A DNA stretch of 64,000 nt from Actinomycetota bacterium (GCA_014238065.1 JABABU010000026.1:62001-126000); one strand, 5' to 3'; positions 35,082 through 44,613 are shown, counted from the first letter of the stretch. Notes: generated from the letters alone by a model not told the origin. Program-made: numbers and translations.

Positions 35082-35617
35082 GCGCTGTCGACGCGGTCTA
35101 CGCCGCCTTCGCCCTCCCTGCCGCTGACGAGAAATATGGCGAGGTCGTGACGATCGCCGAGCACATGTTGCAGGCCGCGCAACTTGCCAAGGACGACGGT
35201 GCCGACGACGCCACCATCGTGGCCAGCCTGTTACACGACATCGGCCACCTCCTTCCAGCCATCGACGCAGACGACCGCAACCGTCGCCACGCCATCACAG
35301 GGGCCGACTGGCTTGCAGAGCTCGGGTTTCCGGAGACGGTCACCGAACCGGTCCGGCTACACATCCCGGCGAAGCGCCATCTCGTCGCAACAGATCGGTG
35401 GTATCACGACGAACTCTCGGCTGCATCGGTCCACACCCTGCGACTCCAGGGCGGCCCGTTCACCGCAGACGAGTGCACCGTCTTTCTGCAGGACCCTCAC
35501 GCCGAACAGGCGATGGCGGTTCGACGTTGGGACGAGGCGGCAAAGGTCAGCGGCGTCGACGTCGAGGCCATCGAGACCTACGAAGCGATGATTATCGGGC
35601 TCCTCGAAGCGGGCTGA
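35078..35617 (+). CDS. HD-domain oxygenase, TmpB/PhnZ-like
   Basis: This 179-residue HD protein resembles the diiron oxygenases PhnZ and TmpB, which cleave the C-P bond of hydroxylated aminoethylphosphonates. EHMLQAAQLA (H29), LLHDIGHLL (H53, D54, H57) and RHAITGADWL (H71) supply the ligand set, with later His in VRLHIPAKRH and an Asp in DPHAEQAM. A Tyr-Glu pair lies near the N-terminus (KYGEVV, Y20 and E22), close to the substrate-gating Tyr24/Glu27 of PhnZ but one residue nearer to each other. The upstream coupled gene is only a 3' fragment of the TmpA-like partner, so this enzyme may now lack its supplier. Confidence 0.82.
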   Translation: MSAVDAVYAAFALPAADEKYGEVVTIAEHMLQAAQLAKDDGADDATIVASLLHDIGHLLPAIDADDRNRRHAITGADWLAELGFPETVTEPVRLHIPAKRHLVATDRWYHDELSAASVHTLRLQGGPFTADECTVFLQDPHAEQAMAVRRWDEAAKVSGVDVEAIETYEAMIIGLLEAG

Positions 35618-35673
35618 ACCATCCCCCGACGGGCCAGGTCTGACGGCTGGCCGATCCCCGTAGCCTCCGATCC

Positions 35674-37527
35674 ATGCGAATGGGCCATCACCACATGTTT
35701 CGCAACGACGAAGCAGCCGTTGCCGACAAACACCTGGACCGCAGCGTCCTGCGGAGGGCATGGGGTTTCGCGAGTACCTACCGATGGATGATCGTCGGCT
35801 TTCTCAGCGTCGTGATCGTCATGTCACTGCTTGCTCTCGTTCCGCCGATCCTCTTCGGAAAGATCCTCGACGACGGCATCGCGAAGTCCGATCGCGGTCT
35901 CGTCACGACGTTGTCGATCCTCGTCGTAGCCGCTGCGGTGCTCGACGCTTCACTCAGCCTCGTCGAACGCTATCTGTCATCGCGCGTCGGTGAGGGTCTG
36001 ATCCACGACCTCAGGGTCGAGTTGTACGACCACGTGCAGCGAATGCCCCTTGCATTCTTCACCCACACCCAGACCGGAACACTCATCAGCCGACTGAACA
36101 ACGACGTCATCGGCGCCCAACGCGCCGTGACCGGCACTCTCGGCCAGGTCGTGTCGAACGTCGTCGTCGCCACGTCGACCATCATCACGATGCTCATCAT
36201 CGACTGGCGCCTGACCGGCCTCGTCCTCCTGCTCCTCCCGCTGTTCATCATCCCCGCAAAGAGAGTTGGCCGCGTCCAGCAGCGACTCACCCGCATGCAG
36301 ATGGACGAGAACGCGGCCATGAACAACGTCATGACGGAACGTTTCGGGGTGTCAGGGGCGCAACTGGTGAAGCTCTTCGGCCGCCCGGACGAGGAGGCGG
36401 CAGCATTCGAGATCCGCGCCGCAACGGTTCGTGATCTGGGGATTCGTAGTGCCATCTATGCACGGACATTCCTGCTCGCGCTCGGCATCGTCAGCGCTAT
36501 CGGAACAGCCGTCGTCTACTGGGTCGGCGGGTTGATGGCGATCTCCGGTTCGATCCAGACCGGAACACTCGTCACCTTCGCGCTGCTGGTGAGCCGCATC
36601 TATCAGCCACTCACAGCCCTCACCTCCGCCAGGGTCGATGTGATGACCGCCCTCGTCTCCTTCGAACGGGTTTTCGACGTGCTCGACACACCTCGAGCGA
36701 TCGCCGATCGCCCCGGTGCGATCGATCTCATCGACCCGGTGGGAAGCGTTCGATTCGACGCTGTCGACTTCACCTATCCACCCGCCGACGAATCCGCGCT
36801 GATGCTCGGACACCCGGAAGGTGGCGCCGGCGAGATGGCCCCGGTGCTTCACCAGGTGTCGCTTGCTGTCGAGCCCGGTTCGATGCTGGCGCTGGTCGGA
36901 CCCTCAGGCGCAGGAAAGAGCACCGTCGTGTCGCTCGTCGCCAGGCTGTACGACGCCACGCAAGGAACAGTGACCGTGGACGGCGACGACGTCAGGGATC
37001 TCACGCAGGACACGCTGCGCCAGGCCATCGGATTCGTCAGCCAGGATCCACATCTGTTCCACGACACCGTCGCTGCGAACCTCAGATACGGCCGGCCAGA
37101 AGCAACCGAGGCCGACCTCATCGCAGCGTGCGAAGCGGCGAGGGTGCATCACGTCATCGCGGCGTTGCCGAACGGGTACGACACCATCGTCGGCGAACGT
37201 GGCTATCGGCTCTCCGGTGGAGAGAAGCAACGGCTCGCCATCGCCAGAACACTGCTGAAGAACCCGGCCATCGTCGTGCTCGACGAAGCAACGAGCCATC
37301 TCGACGCCGAGAACGAACATCTAGTGCAAGAGGCACTCGACGTTGCGCTCGACGGAAGGACCTCGATCGTCATCGCTCACCGTCTGTCCACGATCCGCAC
37401 AGCAGACGAGATAGTCGTGCTCGACGAGGGTCGGGTGGTGCAGCGAGGCACACATACCGAACTGCTCGACGCCGGAGGACTGTACGCAGAGCTCCACGCG
37501 ACACTCGCCGGCTCGGTGACGTCCTGA
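35674..37527 (+). CDS. ABC exporter, fused permease/ATPase
   Basis: This 617-residue half-transporter has a six-helix exporter domain (hydrophobic segments between residues about 35 and 315) followed by an ATPase domain. Walker A is GPSGAGKST near residue 410, the Q loop IGFVSQDPHLFHDTV, signature LSGGEKQRLAIAR, Walker B AIVVLDEATSHLD and the switch His in VIAHRLSTIR. It is of the MsbA/LmrA type that works as a dimer to export lipids or drugs. The linker between strands of the ATPase domain carries a short insertion (ESALMLGHPEGGAGEM). The substrate is unknown. Confidence 0.92.
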   Translation: MRMGHHHMFRNDEAAVADKHLDRSVLRRAWGFASTYRWMIVGFLSVVIVMSLLALVPPILFGKILDDGIAKSDRGLVTTLSILVVAAAVLDASLSLVERYLSSRVGEGLIHDLRVELYDHVQRMPLAFFTHTQTGTLISRLNNDVIGAQRAVTGTLGQVVSNVVVATSTIITMLIIDWRLTGLVLLLLPLFIIPAKRVGRVQQRLTRMQMDENAAMNNVMTERFGVSGAQLVKLFGRPDEEAAAFEIRAATVRDLGIRSAIYARTFLLALGIVSAIGTAVVYWVGGLMAISGSIQTGTLVTFALLVSRIYQPLTALTSARVDVMTALVSFERVFDVLDTPRAIADRPGAIDLIDPVGSVRFDAVDFTYPPADESALMLGHPEGGAGEMAPVLHQVSLAVEPGSMLALVGPSGAGKSTVVSLVARLYDATQGTVTVDGDDVRDLTQDTLRQAIGFVSQDPHLFHDTVAANLRYGRPEATEADLIAACEAARVHHVIAALPNGYDTIVGERGYRLSGGEKQRLAIARTLLKNPAIVVLDEATSHLDAENEHLVQEALDVALDGRTSIVIAHRLSTIRTADEIVVLDEGRVVQRGTHTELLDAGGLYAELHATLAGSVTS

Positions 37528-37561
37528 AGGGGCAGCACCCAGTGGTAAGACTGGCTCGGCC

Positions 37562-38983
37562 ATGAGTGTTCACACCTGGACCGTCGACGAAGTCTGCACC
37601 GGCGTCCGCTCAGCCCTGGAAGCAACCTTCCCCGATGAGTTCTGGGTTCGCGGTGAGATCCAGGGTCTGCGCAAGGCGCCGGCAGGCCACGTGTACTTCG
37701 ACCTGATCGAACCGGGCGCCACCGGTCGAGGCCAGGACTCACGTTTGAGCACCGTGGCCTTCCGCGGCCCACTCAGGGGCATCGAGGCGTTACTCCGCAA
37801 GGTCGGGAATCTCGAGTTACACGACGGCATCGAGGTCCGCGTTCGCGGCAAGGTCGGCTTCTACCCGCCCCAGGGCCGGGTGCAGTTCATGATGAGCGCG
37901 ATCGATCCTCGCCATACGCTGGGACAGATCTCGGCCGACCGCGACCGTGTAATGCGGGCGCTCCTGTCCGATGGCCTCCTCGATCGGAATGCAACCGTAC
38001 CGATGGCAGCCGTGCCACTCAGGGTCGGCCTGGTCACCAGCCATGACAGCGCTGCGTACAACGATTTCATCCAGGAGTTGACTCAAAGCAGATTCGCATT
38101 CGAGGTCACCTTCGTCGATGCCCGCGTTCAGGGCGCCGCGGCCGAGGACACACTGGTCGCAGCACTTGAAGTCCTCAGACAACGTGCCGTCGACGTCATA
38201 GCTGTCGTCCGCGGGGGTGGTGCCAAGGGAGATCTTCTTGCATTCGACCGCGAAAGCGTGGCTCGGGCAATCGCAACTTCGCCCGTCCCGGTCTTAGTCG
38301 GTATCGGCCACGAGATCGACAGAGCCGTCGCTGACGAAGTTGCACATTCCTCGTTGAAAACGCCAACTGCGTGCGCGGCGGCACTTGTTGGCCGGGTCAA
38401 CGCGTTCATGCAGCGCCTGTCTGACATCGCTGCTACGACAGCGCACCAGGCCGAACGCTCCATCAGGTCACGAACCGAGCGACTCACCAGCGACATCGCT
38501 CGGCTACAGCGCGCAACCGCGACGACCTTCACCCTGAGGCAACGAACTCTGGACAACACCCGGAACGCCATCAACACCGCGTCACGATCGGCTGTGAGCA
38601 GAGCCGACCACGAAGTTGTCGACACCGCGACACGAGTCGCCACCTCGTCAAAGCTGCTCTTGGCAGAAGCAGAACGAGAAGTAGTCCGGATCTCGACCCA
38701 ACTGCCCGTCAACACGGCCAGAGCCATCGGATCGGCGACAACCCGGCTTGATGCAGCGTCGACACTTGTTCGAGCCGTGCACCCTGATCGCACACTGGCA
38801 CGCGGATACACCATCACCCGTGACGGCTCCGGCCGAGCAATCGTGGCTGCTTCGGCCGTCATGATCGGCGACATGATGGTGACCTCGATGATCGACGGCA
38901 GCGTCGAGAGCGCTGTCACCAACTCGACGCCTGCACCTTTGCCCACCGCACAGAAACCACGAACAGGAAATGAAGATGACTGA
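37562..38983 (+). CDS. xseA: exodeoxyribonuclease VII large subunit
   Basis: XseA with XseB forms exonuclease VII, which degrades single-stranded DNA. The 473-residue protein has the N-terminal OB fold (FWVRGEIQGLRKAPAGHVYF), the catalytic core with RVGLVTSHDSAAYNDF and VIAVVRGGGAKGDLLAFD, PVLVGIGHEIDRAVADEVA, then a long coiled-coil helical region (residues about 290-410), and the C-terminal LARGYTITRDGSG. Its stop overlaps the xseB start. Confidence 0.95.
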   Translation: MSVHTWTVDEVCTGVRSALEATFPDEFWVRGEIQGLRKAPAGHVYFDLIEPGATGRGQDSRLSTVAFRGPLRGIEALLRKVGNLELHDGIEVRVRGKVGFYPPQGRVQFMMSAIDPRHTLGQISADRDRVMRALLSDGLLDRNATVPMAAVPLRVGLVTSHDSAAYNDFIQELTQSRFAFEVTFVDARVQGAAAEDTLVAALEVLRQRAVDVIAVVRGGGAKGDLLAFDRESVARAIATSPVPVLVGIGHEIDRAVADEVAHSSLKTPTACAAALVGRVNAFMQRLSDIAATTAHQAERSIRSRTERLTSDIARLQRATATTFTLRQRTLDNTRNAINTASRSAVSRADHEVVDTATRVATSSKLLLAEAEREVVRISTQLPVNTARAIGSATTRLDAASTLVRAVHPDRTLARGYTITRDGSGRAIVAASAVMIGDMMVTSMIDGSVESAVTNSTPAPLPTAQKPRTGNEDD

Positions 38984-39194
38984 CGCCGGCGCAATGACCT
39001 ACAGCGATGCCATGGGCGAACTCGAAGCCATCCTCGCTGCGCTCGAGTCCGACGGACTCGATGTGGATCAGCTCGCTGACCGAGTTGGGAGGGCTGCAGA
39101 GCTGATAGAGCTCTGTCGTGGAAAGATCGAGCGGGCTCGCACCGAGGTGGAACGTGTCGTCGTCGACCTCAGCGATTCCACTGTTGCCGAGTGA
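38976..39194 (+). CDS. xseB: exodeoxyribonuclease VII small subunit
   Basis: This 72-residue helical protein binds the coiled coil of XseA. YSDAMGELEAILAALES and the following helix fit the family, whose members are about 60-85 residues. The start could be the ATG at 38976 or the one at 38970; both lie inside the end of xseA, so the two genes are coupled. A strong hairpin follows 30 bases after the stop. Confidence 0.92.
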   Translation: MTDAGAMTYSDAMGELEAILAALESDGLDVDQLADRVGRAAELIELCRGKIERARTEVERVVVDLSDSTVAE

Positions 39195-39223
39195 CCGGCC
39201 CAGCCGTACCCCAACGCGAAAGC

Positions 39224-39263
39224 GGTGGATGGAGGGAGTCGGTGGGTACTCCCTCCATCCACC
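39224..39263. terminator. strong hairpin after xseAB
   Basis: A perfect 16-base stem (left arm 39224-39239, right arm 39248-39263, arms beginning GGTGGATGG and ending CCATCCACC) encloses an eight-base loop. It starts 30 bases after the xseB stop. There is no T run, as is common for actinobacterial terminators. Confidence 0.75.
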
Positions 39264-39458
39264 CGCCAGCGCTCACAGGCTGGTGGGCAACCCGGAGCGC
39301 ACAACGAGTCGACGAAGCGTCGACATTCGAATTCGTCCTGCCGAAAGCCAGGGAGGCCTCTACGGCAGCGTCGGGAATATTATGTAGGGATCAGGAGGGC
39401 TGTCAACGACAGACACCAATGCTGAGCGTAGTTTTTCCCAACACGACGAGGGCCACAC
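39264..39458. other. leader region of the S9 peptidase gene
   Basis: The 195 bases hold no gene. A short stem CTGTC/GACAG occurs near 39400 and TATTAT near 39379 could be a -10 element, without a convincing -35 hexamer. Confidence 0.35.
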
Positions 39459-41354
39459 TTGACGCAGCGTGAACATCCATACGGATCGTGGCCGAGCGAT
39501 CTCACGCCGCAAATCGTGGCGACCGCCGGAACACGCGTCGGTGACGTGCTGACAGACGGATCGTCGGTGTACTGGCTCGAAAGTCGGCCTTCGGAAGGGG
39601 GAAGGAGCGTCGTCGTCACGACGGACAGCGCAGGGTCACCGTATGACGTCACAGGCGCTGACAGCAACGTCAGAACGCTCGTCCACGAATACGGCGGCGG
39701 GGCATGGACTGTCACCAACGGAACCGTCTTTCACGTCGAGATGGGCAATCAACAGATCCACGAAACGCTCGACGGCGCGACACGGCAAGTCACCACCGAA
39801 GAGGATTCACGGTTCGCAGACCTCACCGCCCACCCGAACGGCACCCACCTTCTCGCGGTGCGCGAACGACACGGCAGAGACACCGAGCCAGAGAACGATC
39901 TCGTGGCGATCGACATCGCCACCGGTGCATCAGAACAGATCTTCGCCGGAACCGATTTCGTCAGCTCCCCGAGACCGGGACCCGACGAGCAGATCGCATT
40001 CATCACGTGGTCGCATCCCAACATGCCGTGGGATCACACCGAGCTCCGAGTCACAACCTGGAGGCCCGGCTCAAGTTCGAACGGACGGGTCTTGCTGTCC
40101 GAACAGGGCGTCCAACAACCGATGTGGGTCGGCAAGATGCTGCATGTGGTCACCGACCGGACCGGCTGGTGGCTTCCTCACAGAGTAGATCTCGACAGTC
40201 GATCGGTAACCGCCCTGATCGACGAGGAGATTGACGCAGGTGTGCCGGGCTGGGTGTTCGGCCTCAGGACGCTCGGCCATGCCGACGGTGCCATCTGCAC
40301 CATGTGGCAGGCGGACGGGCTGGCCCACGTTGGCTGGATCAGAGACGGACAGATCGACGAGATCGAGACCGACTTCATCGACATCGATTCGATCAGCGTC
40401 GGATCCGACGGCCGAATCGCGGCAGCCGCTTCCTCGGCAGCGGAGCCACGCTGCATCGTGCTGATCGGCCCGGACGGAGCGGTCGAGTACCTGACAACCC
40501 CGGAAACTCCGATCGACAGCGAAAGCATCTCACGAGGGGAACACATCACGTTCCCGAGCCATGGCCGTACTGCTCACGGCCTGCTGTATCGCCCTGCGTC
40601 CTCGGTGGCGACAGGGCCGGCGGACCAGCTGCCGCCGCTGCTCGTGCTCAGTCATGGCGGTCCGACCTCATCAGCACGTCCCGGCTTCCAGCTGGCCATC
40701 CACTTCTGGACGACTCGCGGCTTCGCCGTCGTCGACGTGAACTACGGAGGAAGCACCGGGTATGGGAGGACCTTCCGCGAGTTGCTCCGCGACGCGTGGG
40801 GAATTGTCGACGTCCAAGATTGCATCGCCGCCGCCGAGTACCTTGCCGATGCCGGCATCGTCGACAGGCTGAAGATGGCCATCAAGGGCGGGAGCGCCGG
40901 TGGCTACACAACCCTTGCTGCACTCGCCTTCCACGATGTGTTCTCCGTCGGCGCAAGCCGCTACGGCATCGGCGATCTCGAGACCCTGGCGAGAGATACC
41001 CACAAGTTCGAATCGCGATACCTCGACGCACTCATCGGTCCATACCCAGAGGCCCGAGCGGTGTACGTCGAGCGTTCACCGATCCACAGCGTCGATTCGA
41101 TCACAGCGCCCATGGTGATCCTGCAGGGGAGCGAAGACAAGGTCGTGCCCCCAAATCAGGCTGAAGACATCGTTGCCGCGCTCGACCGACAAGGCCTCGC
41201 CCACTCGTACGTGTTGTTCGAAGGAGAGCAGCACGGCTTCCGTGACGCTGTCAACATCGCGCGAGCCGCCGAAGTCGAGTACGTCTTCTTCTGTCGGGTA
41301 TTCGGAATCGAGCCGTCCGGCGATCCGGAACCGCTCGAGATCGTTCATCTCTGA
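39459..41354 (+). CDS. S9-family prolyl oligopeptidase-like peptidase
   Basis: This 631-residue serine peptidase has an N-terminal beta-propeller (residues about 20-340, repeated strands such as DPRPGPDEQIAFITW-like SPRPGPDEQIAFITW) and a C-terminal alpha/beta hydrolase domain. GGSAGGYTTL holds the nucleophilic Ser, VILQGSEDKVVPPNQA the Asp and FEGEQHGFRD the His. It belongs to the dipeptidyl/acylaminoacyl peptidase group acting on short peptides. No signal peptide is visible. The best start is a TTG at 39459 with GAGG seven bases upstream; other in-frame ATG or GTG codons lie well inside the domain. Confidence 0.88.
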   Translation: MTQREHPYGSWPSDLTPQIVATAGTRVGDVLTDGSSVYWLESRPSEGGRSVVVTTDSAGSPYDVTGADSNVRTLVHEYGGGAWTVTNGTVFHVEMGNQQIHETLDGATRQVTTEEDSRFADLTAHPNGTHLLAVRERHGRDTEPENDLVAIDIATGASEQIFAGTDFVSSPRPGPDEQIAFITWSHPNMPWDHTELRVTTWRPGSSSNGRVLLSEQGVQQPMWVGKMLHVVTDRTGWWLPHRVDLDSRSVTALIDEEIDAGVPGWVFGLRTLGHADGAICTMWQADGLAHVGWIRDGQIDEIETDFIDIDSISVGSDGRIAAAASSAAEPRCIVLIGPDGAVEYLTTPETPIDSESISRGEHITFPSHGRTAHGLLYRPASSVATGPADQLPPLLVLSHGGPTSSARPGFQLAIHFWTTRGFAVVDVNYGGSTGYGRTFRELLRDAWGIVDVQDCIAAAEYLADAGIVDRLKMAIKGGSAGGYTTLAALAFHDVFSVGASRYGIGDLETLARDTHKFESRYLDALIGPYPEARAVYVERSPIHSVDSITAPMVILQGSEDKVVPPNQAEDIVAALDRQGLAHSYVLFEGEQHGFRDAVNIARAAEVEYVFFCRVFGIEPSGDPEPLEIVHL

Positions 41355-41362
41355 GCGAACCC

Positions 41363-42604
41363 TCACGGGCTACTTGTCGTCGTCGTGACAGCTGCGGTCG
41401 TTGTCGTGCCGACATCCGGCACAGTGGTCGTCGTCGACTCGACCACCGTCGTCGTTGTCGTCGGCACAGTCGTCGTCGGCGCCGCCGTCGGAGGGGGTTG
41501 ATGCTTCGCACAATCTCCGCCGACGATGTCGACGATGCGATCGAAGCGGAAACCTTCCGACACCGGGGCAGGCGCCCCGTTCTCGTCGAGGCTGTGGGGG
41601 TGGAAGACCACATCGACCAGCTCGGTCTCTTCGAATTTCAACTCGACGACGCCGGTGTCGGCAGTGATCGTGGTACGCGGATGCCAGATGAAGTTGCCGA
41701 GGGAGAACACCGCCACCTTGCCATCGGCGAACTCGACCGGCTGAAGTACATGCGGGTGATGGCCGATGACCGCAGTAGCACCGGCGTCAAGCAGTTCTTC
41801 CGCGAAGGTGACGTGCGTCGAGGAGGGGCATGTAGCGCGTTCGGTACCCCAGTGAAGGGTGACCACCACGACATCGAACTTCTCGGCTGCGACCCTGACA
41901 TTCGCGATCACCCGGTTGCGATCGTTTCCGTCAGCAACACCGGCACGGCCCGGTGAAGCGGCGAAGCCGCCTGGCACCACGAGCGCAGCTCCGATGAACG
42001 CAACGTCGATGCCGTTGTCGAGTCGGATGGTCCGCGGTGTGAACGCGTCCTTGTCAGTCTCTCCGGCCCCGATGACAACCACTCCGCGCTCCGACAGTAG
42101 CGAGATCGTGTCAAGGAGCGCGTTGGCACCATAGTCACGAGCGTGGTTGTTGGCGAGTGTCACCACATCGACACCGGCGGCGGCGATGGTGTCAGCCGCA
42201 CTTGGCGGAGCTCGGAACGTGAACGTCTTTCCGGCGACTGGCGAGCCGCGATCGGAAATGGCCATCTCGACGTTGACCATCGAGATGGTCGCCGAACCAA
42301 GCGACGGAGTGATCTTTTCGAAGGGATCGATGCCTTTCGGCTCGGTCCGGTCCATCAGCACGTCACCACCGGCCACGAGATTCCAGGTGAAGACGGGCGG
42401 CTCGGTCGTTGGCGCCACCGTCGTGGTCGTGCTGGTTGTCGTCGAAGAGGTCGCGGCAGTCGTGGTCGCCGCAGTCGTGGTCGCGACCAGTGTCGAGGTC
42501 AAGGTCGTTGAGCCCGACGCCTCGGCCGTCACGCCGGTCGAGCCACCTGAGCACGCCGTAGCCAGCACAGCACAACACGCAGCCATACCAACTGCTCTGT
42601 TCAT
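41363..42604 (-). CDS. CapA-family lipoprotein (metallophosphatase-like)
   Basis: This 413-residue protein has a lipoprotein signal (MNRAVGMAACCAVLATAC) followed by a Thr-rich linker, a CapA/PgsA domain and a second Thr-rich tail at the C-terminus. The domain shows LVAGGDVLMD, VNVEMAIS, DVVTLANNHARDYG, LHWGTERATCPSS and VIGHHPHVLQ, the Asp/Asn/His pattern of the calcineurin-like metal site. CapA proteins take part in poly-gamma-glutamate or capsule assembly or act as secreted hydrolases; the substrate here is unknown. It diverges from the SURF1 gene with 73 bases between starts. Confidence 0.86.
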   Translation of the reverse strand: MNRAVGMAACCAVLATACSGGSTGVTAEASGSTTLTSTLVATTTAATTTAATSSTTTSTTTTVAPTTEPPVFTWNLVAGGDVLMDRTEPKGIDPFEKITPSLGSATISMVNVEMAISDRGSPVAGKTFTFRAPPSAADTIAAAGVDVVTLANNHARDYGANALLDTISLLSERGVVVIGAGETDKDAFTPRTIRLDNGIDVAFIGAALVVPGGFAASPGRAGVADGNDRNRVIANVRVAAEKFDVVVVTLHWGTERATCPSSTHVTFAEELLDAGATAVIGHHPHVLQPVEFADGKVAVFSLGNFIWHPRTTITADTGVVELKFEETELVDVVFHPHSLDENGAPAPVSEGFRFDRIVDIVGGDCAKHQPPPTAAPTTTVPTTTTTVVESTTTTVPDVGTTTTAAVTTTTSSP

Positions 42605-42677
42605 GGCAACGCGTGGAGACACCGACGTGAAGGTACAGCTGCACGGCGTGAATCCGAGGTCGATAGCGTTGCCCCGG

Positions 42678-43406
42678 ATGTACGCCTTCGCGAAGAAGCC
42701 GAAGTGGCTGGCCGGCCATGCCCTGTTTCTCGTGCTGCTGGTCATCTTCGTCGCAGCAGGTTTCTGGCAGCTCTCACGACATAACTCGCGCAGCCACCGC
42801 AACCACGTCGTCGAGTCGCGATCATCTGAGCCCGTCGTCGACCTAGCCGAGATGGTTCCGATCGAATCGGCTGAGGATGTCGAGTTTCGTATCGCCGCCG
42901 CGGAGGGAGACTTCTTCGGCGCCGACATCATCGTCCGAAGCAAGTCGCTCGACGGTCAGCCTGGGTGCCACATCCTGACCACGCTGGACACGGGAACTGT
43001 GGCCGTGGTCGTCAACCGAGGATGGGTTCCGCTGGGAGTGTGCGAGTCGGATGCTGGCATCGACATTGCTCCGCCTGACGGAACTGTTGCGATAGAGGGT
43101 CGACTCCGAACCTCACAACAACGGGGACGATTCGGCGCGACCGATCCGCCAGACGGGATCCTCACGACTATGGCACGGGTCGACATCGAGCGCATACAAG
43201 AGCAGACCGATCAGCGACTCGCTTCGGTCTACATCGAGGAGATGACCCCAAGCAGTACTCAACTCCCGGTACGTCTTCCTGAGCCACCGACAGACGTTGG
43301 CCCACACCTCGGCTACATGGTCCAATGGTTCTCGTTCGCGGTGGTGGCTGTCATCGGCTACCCACTCTTGCTTCGTAAGCAGGCCAGGTCGCACTACGAC
43401 GCCTGA
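42678..43406 (+). CDS. SURF1-family cytochrome oxidase biogenesis protein
   Basis: SURF1 proteins help insert heme a into cytochrome c oxidase. The 242-residue protein has one membrane helix near residues 13-31 (HALFLVLLVIFVAAGFWQL) and another at the C-terminus (FSFAVVAVIGYPLLL), with an external domain between; the pattern GFWQLSRHNSR and VVVNRGWVPLG are family signatures, as is the C-terminal YMVQWFSFA. I chose the ATG at 42678, just before the first helix. Confidence 0.88.
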   Translation: MYAFAKKPKWLAGHALFLVLLVIFVAAGFWQLSRHNSRSHRNHVVESRSSEPVVDLAEMVPIESAEDVEFRIAAAEGDFFGADIIVRSKSLDGQPGCHILTTLDTGTVAVVVNRGWVPLGVCESDAGIDIAPPDGTVAIEGRLRTSQQRGRFGATDPPDGILTTMARVDIERIQEQTDQRLASVYIEEMTPSSTQLPVRLPEPPTDVGPHLGYMVQWFSFAVVAVIGYPLLLRKQARSHYDA

Positions 43407-43422
43407 GCAACGCTGTCGACCC

Positions 43423-44613
43423 TCAGCTGAGTGATGTCGCCATTCTTTCGACAGCTTCGGTGACGATTTCTGGACCTGTTGCAAAGTTCATGCGACAGCA
43501 ATTCTTCCCCTGGACACCGAACTCGTTGCCGTCGTTCAGGGCAAGTCCTGCATTCTCGAGAAAGAACGGCGACGGTTGGGTTCCGCCGAGATCGAGGCCG
43601 CTGCAGTCGATCCAGCCGAGATACGTCGCCTGTGGCTTACGGAACGTGATCTCCGGGATCTGCTTGGCGAGCTGACCGTGAAGGAGGTCACGGTTGGACG
43701 TGAGTCGTTGCACCACCGCCTCACGCCAGTCATCCCCGTCTCGCCAACACGCCAGGGTCGCCCGCATCCCGAAGGTGTTGATGCCGCCGAACAGATGGCC
43801 GGGCAACTCCGCCAAACGTGACGCAATGTCACGGCACGTCGTGTGAGCGACTGCCATCTTCAGTCCAGCCAGGTTGAACGCCTTGCTGGCCGCGGTCAAC
43901 GTGATCGTCCTGTCCGATATCTCTTGACTCAGCGACGCAAACGGAATGTGCGTCCCCTCGTGAATGAGTTCGGCGTGGATCTCATCGGAGATGACGAGGA
44001 GATCGTGCTCGAGGACAACCTCGGCCAGGCTGTCGAGTTCGGTTCGCGTGTAGACCCGCCCGGTCGGGTTGTGCGGGTTGCAGAGGATGAATAACTTCGC
44101 AGGATTCGAAGCAAGTGTCGCTAGAAGACCATCGACATCGAGATCCCAACCATCAGCGGTGGAGATCCAGGGATTGTCGACGAGAGGGCGACCCATGTCA
44201 CGAATCGTATTGAGGAACGGGTGATAGATGGGCGTCTGCATCGTGACCCCGTCGCCCGGTTCGGTGCACGTCATGATCACGGCCTGGAGGCCCTGAATGA
44301 CGTCCTGGAGCACAGTCACGTCGGCGGGGTCGATGGCCCAGTCGTAGCGACTCGCCATCCGAGCCGCGAATGTCGAGGCGACATCATCTTTCAAACTTGT
44401 CCACGGGTAGCCGAGGTCACCCGTGTCCAACTGCGTCTCGATGGCGCCCCTGACCATGGGTGCGATCGGAAAATCCATGTCGGCCACCCACATCGACAGG
44501 ACCTCGGACCCGAACTTCTGCCACTTGGCACCAGGGCGCTGTTCGAGAGCACGCCGGTCCAATCCGACGAAGTCCTCCGGCGACCACGCCGTGTTTCCCA
44601 AACCCTTGCTCAT
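43423..44613 (-). CDS. PatB/MalY-family aminotransferase (cystathionine beta-lyase type)
   Basis: This 396-residue PLP enzyme belongs to the MalY/PatB branch of class I/II aminotransferases, which cleave C-S bonds of cystathionine or cysteine conjugates. Characteristic are the N-terminal SMWVADMDFPIAP, the PLP-site CNPHNPTGRVYTR, ISDEIHAELIH and the lysine in LTAASKAFNLAGLK. The C-terminus CRMNFATGPEIV holds the carboxylate-binding Arg. It could supply homocysteine for methionine or degrade cysteine conjugates. Confidence 0.9.
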   Translation of the reverse strand: MSKGLGNTAWSPEDFVGLDRRALEQRPGAKWQKFGSEVLSMWVADMDFPIAPMVRGAIETQLDTGDLGYPWTSLKDDVASTFAARMASRYDWAIDPADVTVLQDVIQGLQAVIMTCTEPGDGVTMQTPIYHPFLNTIRDMGRPLVDNPWISTADGWDLDVDGLLATLASNPAKLFILCNPHNPTGRVYTRTELDSLAEVVLEHDLLVISDEIHAELIHEGTHIPFASLSQEISDRTITLTAASKAFNLAGLKMAVAHTTCRDIASRLAELPGHLFGGINTFGMRATLACWRDGDDWREAVVQRLTSNRDLLHGQLAKQIPEITFRKPQATYLGWIDCSGLDLGGTQPSPFFLENAGLALNDGNEFGVQGKNCCRMNFATGPEIVTEAVERMATSLS

